Positions 1 to 8,807 of a stretch of 64,000 bases of DNA are shown piece after piece. The notes under the pieces were generated by a model, which was given only the letters and a program-made list of their open reading frames with translations, searched no databases and was not told where the DNA came from. The position numbers and the translations under genes are program-made. The DNA is taken from the NCBI GenBank assembly GCA_001005265.1, contig CP011392.1:1361902-1425901 (forward strand), read 5' to 3'. Position 1 is the first letter of the stretch; each line of letters starts with the position of its first letter. This stretch comes from Dehalogenimonas sp. WBC-2. Its GTDB lineage: Bacteria; Chloroflexota; Dehalococcoidia; Dehalococcoidales; Dehalococcoidaceae.

Positions 1-298
1 CGTACGATGGCTCGTATGCGATATGGTAAACCTTCAAAGTAAGTTTGACTCCTCTCGAATATTTGAAACATTCTAACCGTGGAAGTATACACTTTGGCAA
101 GAGAAACGGTAAAGTGATAACCTTAAGAAGACTTTCTATTGCTCCTATTCAAACTTTAACTAACATTAAACTACCGTGAGATTGACTCCTATTATCAGAA
201 TATGTATAGAGATTGAATTAAAATGATATACCGAATGGTGTATAATAAGTTACGATTGTAGTTCCAATCAGTCTGATTAACAATTTCAAGGACAACTA
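1..298. other. AT-rich stretch without a supported gene
   Basis: All three forward frames that enter from the left edge stop quickly, at about positions 29, 42 and 76, so at most the last few codons of an upstream gene could lie here and I cannot tell which frame is real. The rest is AT-rich with no convincing reading frame. A TATAAT box at 241-246 is a possible -10 element for the gene that starts at 299, but no good -35 box sits at normal spacing. Confidence 0.5.
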
Positions 299-610
299 AT
301 GACCGACGATATACTTAACGAAGCAAGTAACATAGCCCAATGCAAAGAGTGCCCATGGTACAAGTCCTGCGCCATGCCGATGCGCTTCTCAACTGAAGAC
401 ATCCGCCGGCAGATGGAGTCACAACAGGGCGTGATGATCAATATGCCGGATGATGCTATGATGCAAGGCATGCTGGCCAATATGGCCCAGGCAGTTCAGA
501 ATTCAATGGTGGAGGCTTGCCCGGTACTAATCCAGCGCCTGCGCTCTTCACCTAAATTAGCTGAACGTATCAAACGGATCATGCAGAACTGGTCTGATGA
601 CAACGCTTAG
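299..610 (+). CDS. Small cysteine-containing protein of unknown function
   Basis: This 103-residue protein matches no family I recognise. A ribosome-binding site (AAGGA, six bases before ATG) supports the start. Near the N-terminus it has the cluster CKECPWYKSC, with cysteines spaced C-x2-C-x5-C, followed by a methionine-rich middle and one more cysteine in the motif EACPVL. Four cysteines in a small soluble protein suggest a metal or Fe-S site, but this is inference. It is convergent with the hydrogenase maturation protease and overlaps its 3' end by four bases. It is therefore not in the hydrogenase operon, although it may be functionally linked. Confidence 0.7.
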   Translation: MTDDILNEASNIAQCKECPWYKSCAMPMRFSTEDIRRQMESQQGVMINMPDDAMMQGMLANMAQAVQNSMVEACPVLIQRLRSSPKLAERIKRIMQNWSDDNA

Positions 611-1107
611 GCAGCTTTACTAAAGTAATTCTGCTCTATATAGTCCGATGCATCCCCTACCGCCTTCATGACCACCGCAGATAAACCGCCGGTGACAATT
701 TCCGGTATCGGTTCTGGTTGACAGGCAATAATGGTCACTATAACTCCTGCGTCGTCACGCAATTCCTTCAGCAGGTTGAGGCTTGGTGCCAGGTGCAGCG
801 AGAAATCATGCCGCTTAATGGAAGGGACTTCGTCAACCTTAACCTTAAATATCTCTCCGGGTTGATGACCGCATTCCAATGCGTCAACAATAATTACTTC
901 TCCTGGTCGCTCCGGACTAATAATGAGATCAAAAAGTATCTCGCGCACACCCGTACCCACATCTAACACTGCCGCGTAAGACGGAATCCGGCCGCGGCGT
1001 TCAAGTTCCTCCGCCACGGCCGGTCCGAATCCATCATCACCGAAGAGCGGACTACCCACCCCAAGAATCAAAATATCTTTTTGGTAGTAATCCGGTATGT
1101 ATTCCAT
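607..1107 (-). CDS. [NiFe]-hydrogenase maturation protease (HyaD/HycI/FrhD family)
   Basis: This 166-residue endopeptidase should remove the C-terminal peptide of the hydrogenase large subunit after nickel insertion. The family N-terminus is present: GVGSPLFGDDGFG near residue 16, then the DVGTG motif and a histidine in ECGHQPGE. These supply the acidic and histidine residues that bind nickel in known proteases of this fold. Its start codon overlaps the stop codon of the large-subunit gene (TAATG), so translation is probably coupled. It is the last gene of the Hdr-Mvh operon, which makes the large subunit encoded next to it the obvious substrate; that subunit still carries a 26-residue tail after its last metal ligand. 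Confidence 0.92.
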   Translation of the reverse strand: MEYIPDYYQKDILILGVGSPLFGDDGFGPAVAEELERRGRIPSYAAVLDVGTGVREILFDLIISPERPGEVIIVDALECGHQPGEIFKVKVDEVPSIKRHDFSLHLAPSLNLLKELRDDAGVIVTIIACQPEPIPEIVTGGLSAVVMKAVGDASDYIEQNYFSKAA

Positions 1108-2549
1108 TACTTGTTGGTCAAAGTTTCGATAACTTCGCCGTCCGCATCAACAATATCCAATTTGCATGCCAATTGGCCGTTGAGATCATGGCTAGCGCAC
1201 GACAAACATGGATCATAAGCACGGATTGTCATTTCCACGGTATTTAGGATACCTTGATCGTACTTACCGTCTTTAATAAGCAACTTCGCCGCCTGTTTTA
1301 CCGACATATTAATCGGAGCATTGTTCATACAAGTGGCAACGATCAAGTTGGCGGAAGTCACTAAGCCTTTATCGTCGGTAGTATAGTCATGAATAAGAGT
1401 ACCGCGCGGCGCTTCAGTGCAACCTACCCCACGCGCTGCCCGCGGAGTCACAGGGACACGCGTATTAGTGTTGGTGATTTCAGGATCATTTAGAAGTTCA
1501 ATGGCTTTTTCAGCGCTGTAAAGAAGCTCAATAAGTCGCGCCCAATGAAATAACAGCGTCGCCTGAACTTGACGGCCAAAAGTGGCCCGGAACTCCTCTA
1601 ACTCCGCCTGTGCCAGAGGGGTGCTGATCTTGTCCGCCACATTAATCCTGGCCAGGGTGTTAACCCGGAAGATTCCTTGGGGATTTTCCGGGTCCATGGA
1701 GAATTCACCCCATTTTTTGTTGTAGGGGAATTTGACGAAGGACCATGGTAGAACTTTCTCGGAGATATAGTCCAGATAGTCCTTGGCTTCAAAGTCTTCA
1801 TACTTTCCATCAGCGTCCATCATACGCAATTTACCATCATACATATCCATTGTGCCATCGTTTTTAACTGTACCTAAAAAGCCGGTCTTGATGACACCTA
1901 CTGTTTTTATCACATCAATATAAGCCGGGAAAATACTTTTCTTGGCATAATCAATTGAAAACTTGGCTAATTCAAGAGCTTGTTGCGCCATGGGAATAAG
2001 TTGCTTCCGTTCGGCTTCGGTTAGTGGTTTTGAAAAACCACCTGGAACCGCCGCCGTTGGATGGATTGCTTTGCCGGCGATTATTTCCAGCATGTGGGCA
2101 CACATATGCCGCACCTTAACCACGTTTCGGGCTACATCAGGCAATTTCTGAGCGATGCCAAAAACATTCCTAACCATATAATCCGCATCGGGGCCCATAA
2201 CAAAGTCACCGCCACTCAAAAAATAAAAGTGGAGGATATGCTCTTCCATAAAAGCGATGCTGTTGCACAACTCGCGTAATTTACGGCCTGCAGGTGGGGG
2301 GGTAACACCAAATACTGCGTCACATGCCTTGGCCGAAGCCAGGTGATGAGACCACGGGCAAACACCACAAATACGGGTGGTTATACGCGGCATTTCCTCG
2401 ACCGGTCGTCCGATACAAAAGCGCTCAAATCCCCGAAGTTCAAGAACGTTTACCTGCGCATCTGCGACATTGCCAGTATCATCAAGTGTAATCGTGATCT
2501 TCGCTCCACCTTCAATGCGGGAGACTGGTTGTATGACAATTTCTTTCAT
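1107..2549 (-). CDS. mvhA: [NiFe]-hydrogenase large subunit, MvhA/VhuA type (group 3)
   Basis: This 480-residue subunit holds the Ni-Fe active site that splits H2. The N-terminal L1 motif RICGVCPWSH gives Cys61 and Cys64, and the C-terminal L2 motif DPCLSCASH gives Cys448, Cys451 and His454, so all four nickel-binding cysteines are present. A 26-residue tail follows His454, as expected for a precursor cut by the adjacent protease. The L2 sequence and the Hdr/MvhD neighbours point to the methyl-viologen-reducing (group 3) cytoplasmic type rather than a membrane uptake hydrogenase; I see no signal peptide. It lies 20 bases after mvhG in the operon. A synonym in Dehalococcoidia would be vhuA. 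Confidence 0.95.
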   Translation of the reverse strand: MKEIVIQPVSRIEGGAKITITLDDTGNVADAQVNVLELRGFERFCIGRPVEEMPRITTRICGVCPWSHHLASAKACDAVFGVTPPPAGRKLRELCNSIAFMEEHILHFYFLSGGDFVMGPDADYMVRNVFGIAQKLPDVARNVVKVRHMCAHMLEIIAGKAIHPTAAVPGGFSKPLTEAERKQLIPMAQQALELAKFSIDYAKKSIFPAYIDVIKTVGVIKTGFLGTVKNDGTMDMYDGKLRMMDADGKYEDFEAKDYLDYISEKVLPWSFVKFPYNKKWGEFSMDPENPQGIFRVNTLARINVADKISTPLAQAELEEFRATFGRQVQATLLFHWARLIELLYSAEKAIELLNDPEITNTNTRVPVTPRAARGVGCTEAPRGTLIHDYTTDDKGLVTSANLIVATCMNNAPINMSVKQAAKLLIKDGKYDQGILNTVEMTIRAYDPCLSCASHDLNGQLACKLDIVDADGEVIETLTNK

Positions 2550-2569
2550 CTTATTCTCCTTTTCCTTCC

Positions 2570-3487
2570 TTAGCGGACCGGCATCGGGCGTAATCGCCCC
2601 GATCCTATAAAGCGGTTGAACGTGGCCATTCGATCTTCAATCTGCTTGGGATCCAGTCCCACCGAAGATAGCGCTCCCATCATATCAACCATGGGATTAG
2701 CGCCGTCCCTAATAGGGCCGTAACATCCTCTACATGGCATGTAGGCCTTTATACATCGCGGCGTCTTTTCAGAACCACCACAGCCTGTGCGAGTGGCCGG
2801 GCCAAGGCACAGAATACCTTGTTCATTGAGACAGCGCATATTGTCATAACGGCCGGGAGTAAACTCCGGTGCCTGCAACGGACGCCGAATATCTACTTTG
2901 GCTTTCTTTTCTCTAACCACCGGACAGTCATCGCAAACACTTCTCTCGGGAAGACTAAAACTCTTACCTTCAAGTAAGGCAACCAAAGCGCTGGCTATCC
3001 ACTCTGGGGTTGGGGGACATCCCGGGATGGAAATATCTACCTTTATGACTTCATTAACCGAATATACCCTGTCCGTTAGAGCCGGCAAACCCTCAGATGG
3101 ATTCTCACCAGCTTCAGTGCTGGTATCATTGCGATAGTTGGTATCATAAATCTGCGCATTAGTGTACATATTACCCAAGGCTGGAATGCCGCCAAAATTG
3201 GCGCATGAGCCCAGTGAGATAATAATCTTACACTTACGGCGCATTTCCTCAGCCAGTTCTTTATTCTCCTGGTTTCTGATGCTTCCAGTGACAATTCCAA
3301 TGTCAGCATCAGGAATCTCCATCTTAGATTTTTCGCCAGTCTGACCATAAAGCTTATGATCCATCAGTACCGGCATATGGACAAACTCCAAACTAGGCAA
3401 AAGATCCAGGAGCGGCTCTCCTATATCCAGAATTGACACTTCACAACCACCACATACTGCAAACCATTCTTCAGCTACACGTACCAT
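2570..3487 (-). CDS. mvhG: [NiFe]-hydrogenase small subunit, MvhG type
   Basis: This 305-residue subunit carries Fe-S clusters that move electrons from the Ni-Fe site to MvhD. The proximal-cluster motif VCGGCEVSILD (Cys12 and Cys15) is followed by GSCANFGG and IPGCPPTPEW. The C-terminal half has further cysteine groups (CDDCP, CLGPATRTGCGG, CIKAYMPCRGC) consistent with two more [4Fe-4S] clusters. There is no twin-arginine signal, so the enzyme is cytoplasmic. A ribosome-binding site (GAGG) precedes the ATG. It sits between a 60-codon gene and mvhA. Confidence 0.94.
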   Translation of the reverse strand: MVRVAEEWFAVCGGCEVSILDIGEPLLDLLPSLEFVHMPVLMDHKLYGQTGEKSKMEIPDADIGIVTGSIRNQENKELAEEMRRKCKIIISLGSCANFGGIPALGNMYTNAQIYDTNYRNDTSTEAGENPSEGLPALTDRVYSVNEVIKVDISIPGCPPTPEWIASALVALLEGKSFSLPERSVCDDCPVVREKKAKVDIRRPLQAPEFTPGRYDNMRCLNEQGILCLGPATRTGCGGSEKTPRCIKAYMPCRGCYGPIRDGANPMVDMMGALSSVGLDPKQIEDRMATFNRFIGSGRLRPMPVR

Positions 3488-3562
3488 GCTAGAACCTCCT
3501 CGTTTATTGTTATAGCCTTACAGAACATAAGCCGGAAACCCGGAAAACCGGCGGAGGGATTA

Positions 3563-3745
3563 TCAGGGAACACTGGTGACTACTCGGCGGGTAAAAAGGT
3601 AATATTTTCCGTCTTCAACAAGTTCACGTACCTCAAAACCATCAGTCCGATATTGCTCCGCCTGCCTATGAGCATTGGAGTCACTATCGTAAATTATGCC
3701 ATCCCACATGAACTTCTTATCATCGAATTGGCGGCTAAGCTCCAT
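3563..3745 (-). CDS. 60-residue protein inside the hydrogenase-Hdr operon, unknown function
   Basis: This short gene is real on context: it lies 8 bases after mvhD, has a strong ribosome-binding site (AAGGAG, four bases before ATG), and is co-oriented with the operon. The protein has no cysteine. It reads as a compact alpha-beta fold: KFMWDGIIYDSDSNA, a helical stretch HRQAEQYRTDGF, then two predicted strands EVRELVE and KYYLFTRRVV. I do not recognise a family. Its position between the electron-transfer subunit and the hydrogenase small subunit suggests an assembly or regulatory role for the complex; this is inference. Confidence 0.8.
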   Translation of the reverse strand: MELSRQFDDKKFMWDGIIYDSDSNAHRQAEQYRTDGFEVRELVEDGKYYLFTRRVVTSVP

Positions 3746-3753
3746 TTTACTCC

Positions 3754-4206
3754 TTACGTCTTATACGGGCTAGGGCCCAAGGCTTTAAGTTGAGCAACCA
3801 TGTCAGTCACTATCTGGGCAAAGCGAGCGCCTTCTGAGGCTGAAACCCATTCCAACCGGTATCGTTCTTCTTCCAACCCAAAATCCTGCAACATCAACTG
3901 AATAGCCTCGGCACGGGACTCAGCCCTCAGGTTTCCCTCGCGATAATGACAATCACCGGGATGGCAACCACACATCAATACGCCGTCAGCACCTTTGGTC
4001 AGGGCATCAATTACTAGATTAGGATGCACCATACCGGAACACATTACCCGTATAATCCGCACATTAGGCGGGTATTGAATCCTGGAAACTCCCGCCAGAT
4101 CCGCCGCCGCATATGAACACCAGTTACAGGCAAAACAAATAATAAGAGGCTGATAGCCCTTCTCCTGAACAATCTCCGTAGTATCTAAAGTATTCATCGT
4201 ACTCAT
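3754..4206 (-). CDS. mvhD: MvhD-type iron-sulfur subunit linking hydrogenase and HdrA
   Basis: This 150-residue protein is the delta subunit that carries electrons from MvhAG to HdrA in methanogens. It has the family cysteine set: CFACNWCSYAAADLAG near the N-terminus, VMCSGMVHP, and LMCGCHPGDCHY, which bind a [2Fe-2S] cluster in the known complex. It is 12 bases downstream of hdrA, as expected for subunits of one complex. Length and motif order are complete. Confidence 0.93.
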   Translation of the reverse strand: MSTMNTLDTTEIVQEKGYQPLIICFACNWCSYAAADLAGVSRIQYPPNVRIIRVMCSGMVHPNLVIDALTKGADGVLMCGCHPGDCHYREGNLRAESRAEAIQLMLQDFGLEEERYRLEWVSASEGARFAQIVTDMVAQLKALGPSPYKT

Positions 4207-4218
4207 TATTATTATCCT

Positions 4219-7200
4219 TTATGCCGGAATAAGAACCGTTGACACCATGTCAGATAATTCATCCAGATCGTAATTCTTGACCATAATACCCTTCTTGGGA
4301 CAGGTTGCCATACAAACGCCGCAACCATGACACAGGGCTGGATCGGATTCCACCGTCTTTTTAATGACACCCTTATAAGCATATTCAATCAGGGTGATAG
4401 CGTCATACGGACAGGGATCAACGCAATAGGCGCAACCATCACAATTATCATCCAGCACTTCAGACACGCAGGCATCAAGCTGTATCTGATCTCTGGAAAG
4501 AATAGCCATAGCCTTGGCAGCGGCTGCACCGGCCTGGGCAATAGATTCATCTGCCAACTTCGGCCCATGAGCCAGTCCGGCTAGAAAAACGCCCTCAACA
4601 AGAGAGTCCACCGGTCTCAACTTGATATGAGCCTCCATTAGGAAGCCGTCTTCGGAATGCGGTAGCTTCATTAGCTTGGCCAGGCTCTGATCTGCATCGG
4701 GTATAATACCAGCTGACAGGACAACCAATTCGGTTGGGATTTTCAATTTTGCTTTCAATATAGGGTCAACAACTGAAACACTAAGTTTATCGCTGAGGTT
4801 AGTTACCACCGGTCTTTCGTTTTCTTTGTAACGGAGGAAACGTACGCCGAGCTTGCGGGCACGACTGTATTCAGCTTCATGAAGGCTATACGCCCGGATG
4901 TCCCTATACATTATGAAAACCTCAGTCTCAGGCTGACGCGCTTTAAGTTTCACCGCATTCTTGATGGCCTGAACGCAACACAGACGGCTGCAATACGGAT
5001 GATCCTCATTACGCGACCCAACGCATTGAATCATCACCACCGTCCGGGCAGCGATCTTTTCATTGGCTAAGCGCTCTTCCAACTCCAATTGCGTTATGAC
5101 CCGCGGATCTTGCCCATACAGATATTCAGACGGCTTATACTCGGAGGCACCTGAAGCTACGATGGCAGCACCCACTTTAATCTTGTGTGCCTTTCCTTCA
5201 GTATTGAATTCGACCGCAAAATTGCCGGATGAGCCATCAAATGCAGTTACAGAAGTATTGAAATGCAATTCTATATTAGGGTGTACCTTGATACGTTCGG
5301 TCATTTCTTTAAGTTTGGTTTGTGGCTCCTCACCGGGTTCCCCAAACTTCACGCGTCGTAAATTACCGCCAAGTTCATCCGTTTTCTCAAGAAGATAGGT
5401 CTTGTAACCGGCATCGGCAAGGTCAAGGGCAGCCGTCATACCGGCCAGACCGCCTCCAATAACCAGCCCGTCATTGCATACTGAAACATGTCCCGGGTAG
5501 AGGGGTTTGAGGTGAGTTGCCTTGACCGTCGCCAGACGGATAATATCTTTGGCTTTAGCTGTAGCTTCAGCCGGCTGATTCATATGCACCCATGAACATT
5601 GGTTGCGGATATTGGCAATTTCCAGCAAATATGGGTTGAGTCCGGCCTCACGCATGGTATCCTGGAACAATCCTTCATGAGTGCGGGGCGTGCAGGCGGC
5701 GATGACCACCCTGTTTAAATCATGTTCGATAATAGCTTGTTTGATCTTCTCTCCGGCATCGGTAGCACAGGCAAAAAGGGTATCGGTAACATAAGCCACA
5801 TTCGGTATAGTATTGGCGTAATCTACAACCTCAGGGATATTGACTACCGAGGATATATTTTTCCCGCAGTGGCAAACAAATACACCTGTCCGAAGTCCAC
5901 CTTCACCTTGTGTCCGCTCCTCAGGATATGTCCGCTCCGTAAGCAACTCACCTTTTTTGTCGGCTAAAAGCGCCAACACCTTGGAGGCAGCCGCGCCAGC
6001 CTGAATAACCGTTTCCGGTATATCTTTAGGCCCAGTGAAAACACCGACAGCATAAATGCCTTCTTTAGTAGTGGTTACCGGGTCCAATCCATCAGTGACA
6101 CAAAAACCATCCGGGGTCAATTTGACGTCAAACTTCTTCGCCAGAGCTTGACCGGATTTTGACGGACGTAACCCACAGGAAAGATTTACCAGTTCAAAGT
6201 TTTCTTCATTCAGTTGACCTTGCTCATCCTGGTAACGGATAACTATTTCATTGCTCAAAGGTATTTGCTTAAGGGACGATGGTTGACAACGGATATAACG
6301 GACACCGGCTTTCACGGCCCGTTCATAATAGGATTCAAACCCCTTGCCATATGCCCTGATATCAATGAAGAAGATTGCGACATCTATTTCAGGGTGGTGT
6401 TCTTTCAAAATCAGCGCTTCTTTGGTGGCATACATGCAGCATACCGCGGAACAAAAATCAGCCTCGGTTTCCCTAGAACCGACGCACTGGATAAAAGCTA
6501 CCTTGCGCGGTAATTGCTTGTTTGAAAGGCGCATCACTTCACCGGCAGAAGGGCCAGAGGCTGAAAGCATACGCTCAAATTGCAGGCTGGTCAGCACATC
6601 AGGATAACGGCCGTAACCTAACTGCGGTTTTTCCGAGGCATCAAACAAGTCATAACCGGGCGCTAATATAACAGCACCGACATTAAGTTCTAATTCTTCA
6701 TCTTGCTGATCCAGAAGAATGGCACCAGCCTCGCAGAACTTTTCACAGGCGCGACACCCTTTGCCTTTTTTAAAGTAGATACAGCTATCTTTATCAATTA
6801 TCGGTACATTGGGCACCGCTTGGGCGTAAAGCGTATATATCGCCTTACGCTTGGACAGACCATGGTCAAACTCATTGGTAGTTTTAGCCGGACACTTTTC
6901 AATACAAACATTACAGCCAGTGCATTTGTCTTCATCAACGAAGCGGGCCTTCTGTAGTATTTTAACTCTAAAATTCCCGGCTTCACCTTTGTAGCTCACA
7001 ACACTGGCATTTGTAAGAAGTTCAATATTAAGATGACGGTCAATGGAAACCAGACGGGGTGATACGGTGCACATGGCGCAGTCATTGGTTGGAAAGGTTT
7101 TATCCAACTCAACCATTTTACCGCCGATAGCCGGGGCTTCATCCAATAGATAAACTTTGATGCCGGCTTCAGCCAGATCAAGTGCCGCCTGCATACCGCC

Positions 7201-7251
7201 AACACCACCACCAACCACCAGTGCAGCCCCGACTTTAGTCTTGTCAACCAT
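4219..7251 (-). CDS. hdrA: HdrA-like bifurcating flavoprotein with tandem HdrA modules
   Basis: At 1010 residues this is well above the roughly 650 of methanogen HdrA. Order of parts: an FAD-binding GGGVGGMQAA motif near residue 14; a CxxC at 58-61; a ferredoxin cluster CTGCNVCIEKC at 110-120; a second cysteine group at 157-173 (CRACEKFC); CVGSRE with CSAVCC; then a second module beginning with VFVCHCGKN, a second FAD motif GGGLAGMTAA near residue 595, another CVGSRN with CSRLCC; and a C-terminal pair of [4Fe-4S] sites at 937-947 and 974-984. In the known MvhADG-HdrABC complex HdrA holds the FAD that splits electron pairs between ferredoxin and the HdrB disulfide site. Here two FADs are expected. 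It is two bases downstream of hdrB. Confidence 0.93.
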   Translation of the reverse strand: MVDKTKVGAALVVGGGVGGMQAALDLAEAGIKVYLLDEAPAIGGKMVELDKTFPTNDCAMCTVSPRLVSIDRHLNIELLTNASVVSYKGEAGNFRVKILQKARFVDEDKCTGCNVCIEKCPAKTTNEFDHGLSKRKAIYTLYAQAVPNVPIIDKDSCIYFKKGKGCRACEKFCEAGAILLDQQDEELELNVGAVILAPGYDLFDASEKPQLGYGRYPDVLTSLQFERMLSASGPSAGEVMRLSNKQLPRKVAFIQCVGSRETEADFCSAVCCMYATKEALILKEHHPEIDVAIFFIDIRAYGKGFESYYERAVKAGVRYIRCQPSSLKQIPLSNEIVIRYQDEQGQLNEENFELVNLSCGLRPSKSGQALAKKFDVKLTPDGFCVTDGLDPVTTTKEGIYAVGVFTGPKDIPETVIQAGAAASKVLALLADKKGELLTERTYPEERTQGEGGLRTGVFVCHCGKNISSVVNIPEVVDYANTIPNVAYVTDTLFACATDAGEKIKQAIIEHDLNRVVIAACTPRTHEGLFQDTMREAGLNPYLLEIANIRNQCSWVHMNQPAEATAKAKDIIRLATVKATHLKPLYPGHVSVCNDGLVIGGGLAGMTAALDLADAGYKTYLLEKTDELGGNLRRVKFGEPGEEPQTKLKEMTERIKVHPNIELHFNTSVTAFDGSSGNFAVEFNTEGKAHKIKVGAAIVASGASEYKPSEYLYGQDPRVITQLELEERLANEKIAARTVVMIQCVGSRNEDHPYCSRLCCVQAIKNAVKLKARQPETEVFIMYRDIRAYSLHEAEYSRARKLGVRFLRYKENERPVVTNLSDKLSVSVVDPILKAKLKIPTELVVLSAGIIPDADQSLAKLMKLPHSEDGFLMEAHIKLRPVDSLVEGVFLAGLAHGPKLADESIAQAGAAAAKAMAILSRDQIQLDACVSEVLDDNCDGCAYCVDPCPYDAITLIEYAYKGVIKKTVESDPALCHGCGVCMATCPKKGIMVKNYDLDELSDMVSTVLIPA

Positions 7252-7253
7252 GC

Positions 7254-8120
7254 TTAAGCTGCCCTCGCCAGAACTTTTTCAGATTCAACAAAATGTTTAC
7301 CCAGCATCAATTCCCGTTCTGGCACACCAAGAGCCAGGGCAATAAGCTCGGTGAAATAATAGATTGGCATTTCATATGTCTTGCCTTGTTTGGCTAAATC
7401 TTCTTGACGGATATCGAGATTCAATTGACAAAAAGTGCAGGGCACCGCAACAGCGGAGGCGCCAACTGCCTTGGCATCATCCAGAATGCGCGATGTCAAC
7501 TTCATCACTGCATCAGGGCGGGTGATAGAAAGAGAACCGCCGCAACACTCCACTTTATGAGACCAGTCCAGAGTGGGGATACCAACGGCGTTGAGTATCT
7601 TATCCATTGTCATGGGGTATTCAGGATTGTCCCGAAACCCGGTTTGACTATGAGGACGTACCAAAAGGCAACCGTAGTAGCTGACTATCTTTAAATGAGA
7701 TAAATCCCGCTTGACCAGACTCTTTAAGCGGGTAAGATTTTCTTCCATGGCCAGTATTTCCAACGGGTGCAATACTGAAATAGGGCGTTCAAACTTATGC
7801 TCGATTATCTCTTCAATTTCATGTTTAAGTCTCAGGTCACCTTTATCTTCAAACTGAGCCACCTTGAAACGGTTATAACAGGCCGTGCAGGGAACAATAA
7901 CTTCAGACAGTCCCATCTTGTCTATCTCTGCCAGGTTCTTAAGCGGCAGGGTGTCGGCTAGTAGTACGGAAGCATTATGAGCTAATGTCGAACCGCAACA
8001 AACCCAGTTCTTGGGTTCTTCCAGTTCTATTCCCATTGCCTTGAAAACCTTTTGCAATGAATGGTTATATTCCTTGCCGGTAGTACGCAAGGAGCAACTG
8101 TTATAATAGGCGTATTTCAT
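7254..8120 (-). CDS. hdrB: HdrB-like subunit with two complete CCG domains
   Basis: This 288-residue protein has both cysteine-rich CCG domains that hold the pair of non-cubane [4Fe-4S] clusters in HdrB. Domain one has Cys9, then VCCGST, then PCTACYNRF. Domain two has YYGCLL, then VECCGGS, then PCTFCQLNLD. Because every ligand position is kept, the catalytic disulfide-reducing type of site should be intact. In methanogens the substrate is CoM-S-S-CoB; no sign of that coenzyme pair exists here, so the acceptor is unknown. The start codon overlaps the hdrC stop by four bases (ATGA), indicating translational coupling. Confidence 0.93.
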   Translation of the reverse strand: MKYAYYNSCSLRTTGKEYNHSLQKVFKAMGIELEEPKNWVCCGSTLAHNASVLLADTLPLKNLAEIDKMGLSEVIVPCTACYNRFKVAQFEDKGDLRLKHEIEEIIEHKFERPISVLHPLEILAMEENLTRLKSLVKRDLSHLKIVSYYGCLLVRPHSQTGFRDNPEYPMTMDKILNAVGIPTLDWSHKVECCGGSLSITRPDAVMKLTSRILDDAKAVGASAVAVPCTFCQLNLDIRQEDLAKQGKTYEMPIYYFTELIALALGVPERELMLGKHFVESEKVLARAA

Positions 8121-8707
8121 GAACCAGCCAGCTCCCGTTCTTTCTTGGCAACTTTTGCAAAGAGTTTTTTCATCTCACGGGAATTCTGGAAATGAGGCAC
8201 CAAATCCAGCTTGCCTTTACTGAGCATCCGTAACCCCATATTCATATCCCGGCTAAGAGTACCGGTTCTTATGCTTAATAAACCCGCCACACCAGCTTCA
8301 TACATCATCCCAAAATTTTTCACTAGGGAAAGTCCGGTTTTATAAAACTCAGCAACCGCTGGTTCCTTGGGCGTAATACCCTGTTTTATGGCGATATTCG
8401 ACAGTGCATCCATTAACATCAGCAAACCTGTTCCCTGAGGACAACGGCCAGTACACATGCCACACGCCACGCAAAGCCAATAAGTATTGCTATTCAGCAC
8501 CGTGTCTTTAAGTCCCAGCCGAACCGCATGTATCACCTGCGTCGGCGTCATATCCATGAACTCAGTTAGAGGACAACCGCTGGTACATTTACTGCACTGG
8601 AAGCACATGTTAACATCCACGCCATGAAGAGCTTTGATATTGGAGGCAAATTCGCTGACGTGTCCAGGAGTCAACTCATATTCGGGGATAGCGCTAATTT
8701 CAGTCAT
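8117..8707 (-). CDS. hdrC: HdrC-like ferredoxin subunit
   Basis: This 196-residue protein carries two [4Fe-4S] motifs, CFQCSKCTSGCP and CVACGMCTGRCP, and relays electrons between HdrA and HdrB in the family. It has no transmembrane segment, so it is the soluble form rather than an HdrE-linked form. It is the first gene of the operon: a strong promoter lies at 8790-8818, giving a leader of about 75 bases. An AAGG sequence nine bases before ATG serves as a ribosome-binding site. Confidence 0.93.
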   Translation of the reverse strand: MTEISAIPEYELTPGHVSEFASNIKALHGVDVNMCFQCSKCTSGCPLTEFMDMTPTQVIHAVRLGLKDTVLNSNTYWLCVACGMCTGRCPQGTGLLMLMDALSNIAIKQGITPKEPAVAEFYKTGLSLVKNFGMMYEAGVAGLLSIRTGTLSRDMNMGLRMLSKGKLDLVPHFQNSREMKKLFAKVAKKERELAGS

Positions 8708-8759
8708 GATTCCGCGCCTTGGTGTTTAATCTCAGATAGAATCTTATTGTGAACGAGGC

Positions 8760-8807
8760 CCAGTACTATATCCTTAGTACGATAGACAAATATTAAACTA
8801 GTACTGG
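8760..8807. promoter_or_regulatory. Operator-like inverted repeat overlapping the hdr-mvh promoter
   Basis: CCAGTACTA (8760-8768) and TAGTACTGG (8799-8807) are exact inverted copies. One lies in the -35/-10 spacer and the other downstream of the likely transcription start. A third partial copy, TTAGTAC, is at 8774-8780. This arrangement suits a dimeric repressor that can bridge the promoter. The regulator is not identifiable from this window. Confidence 0.5.
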
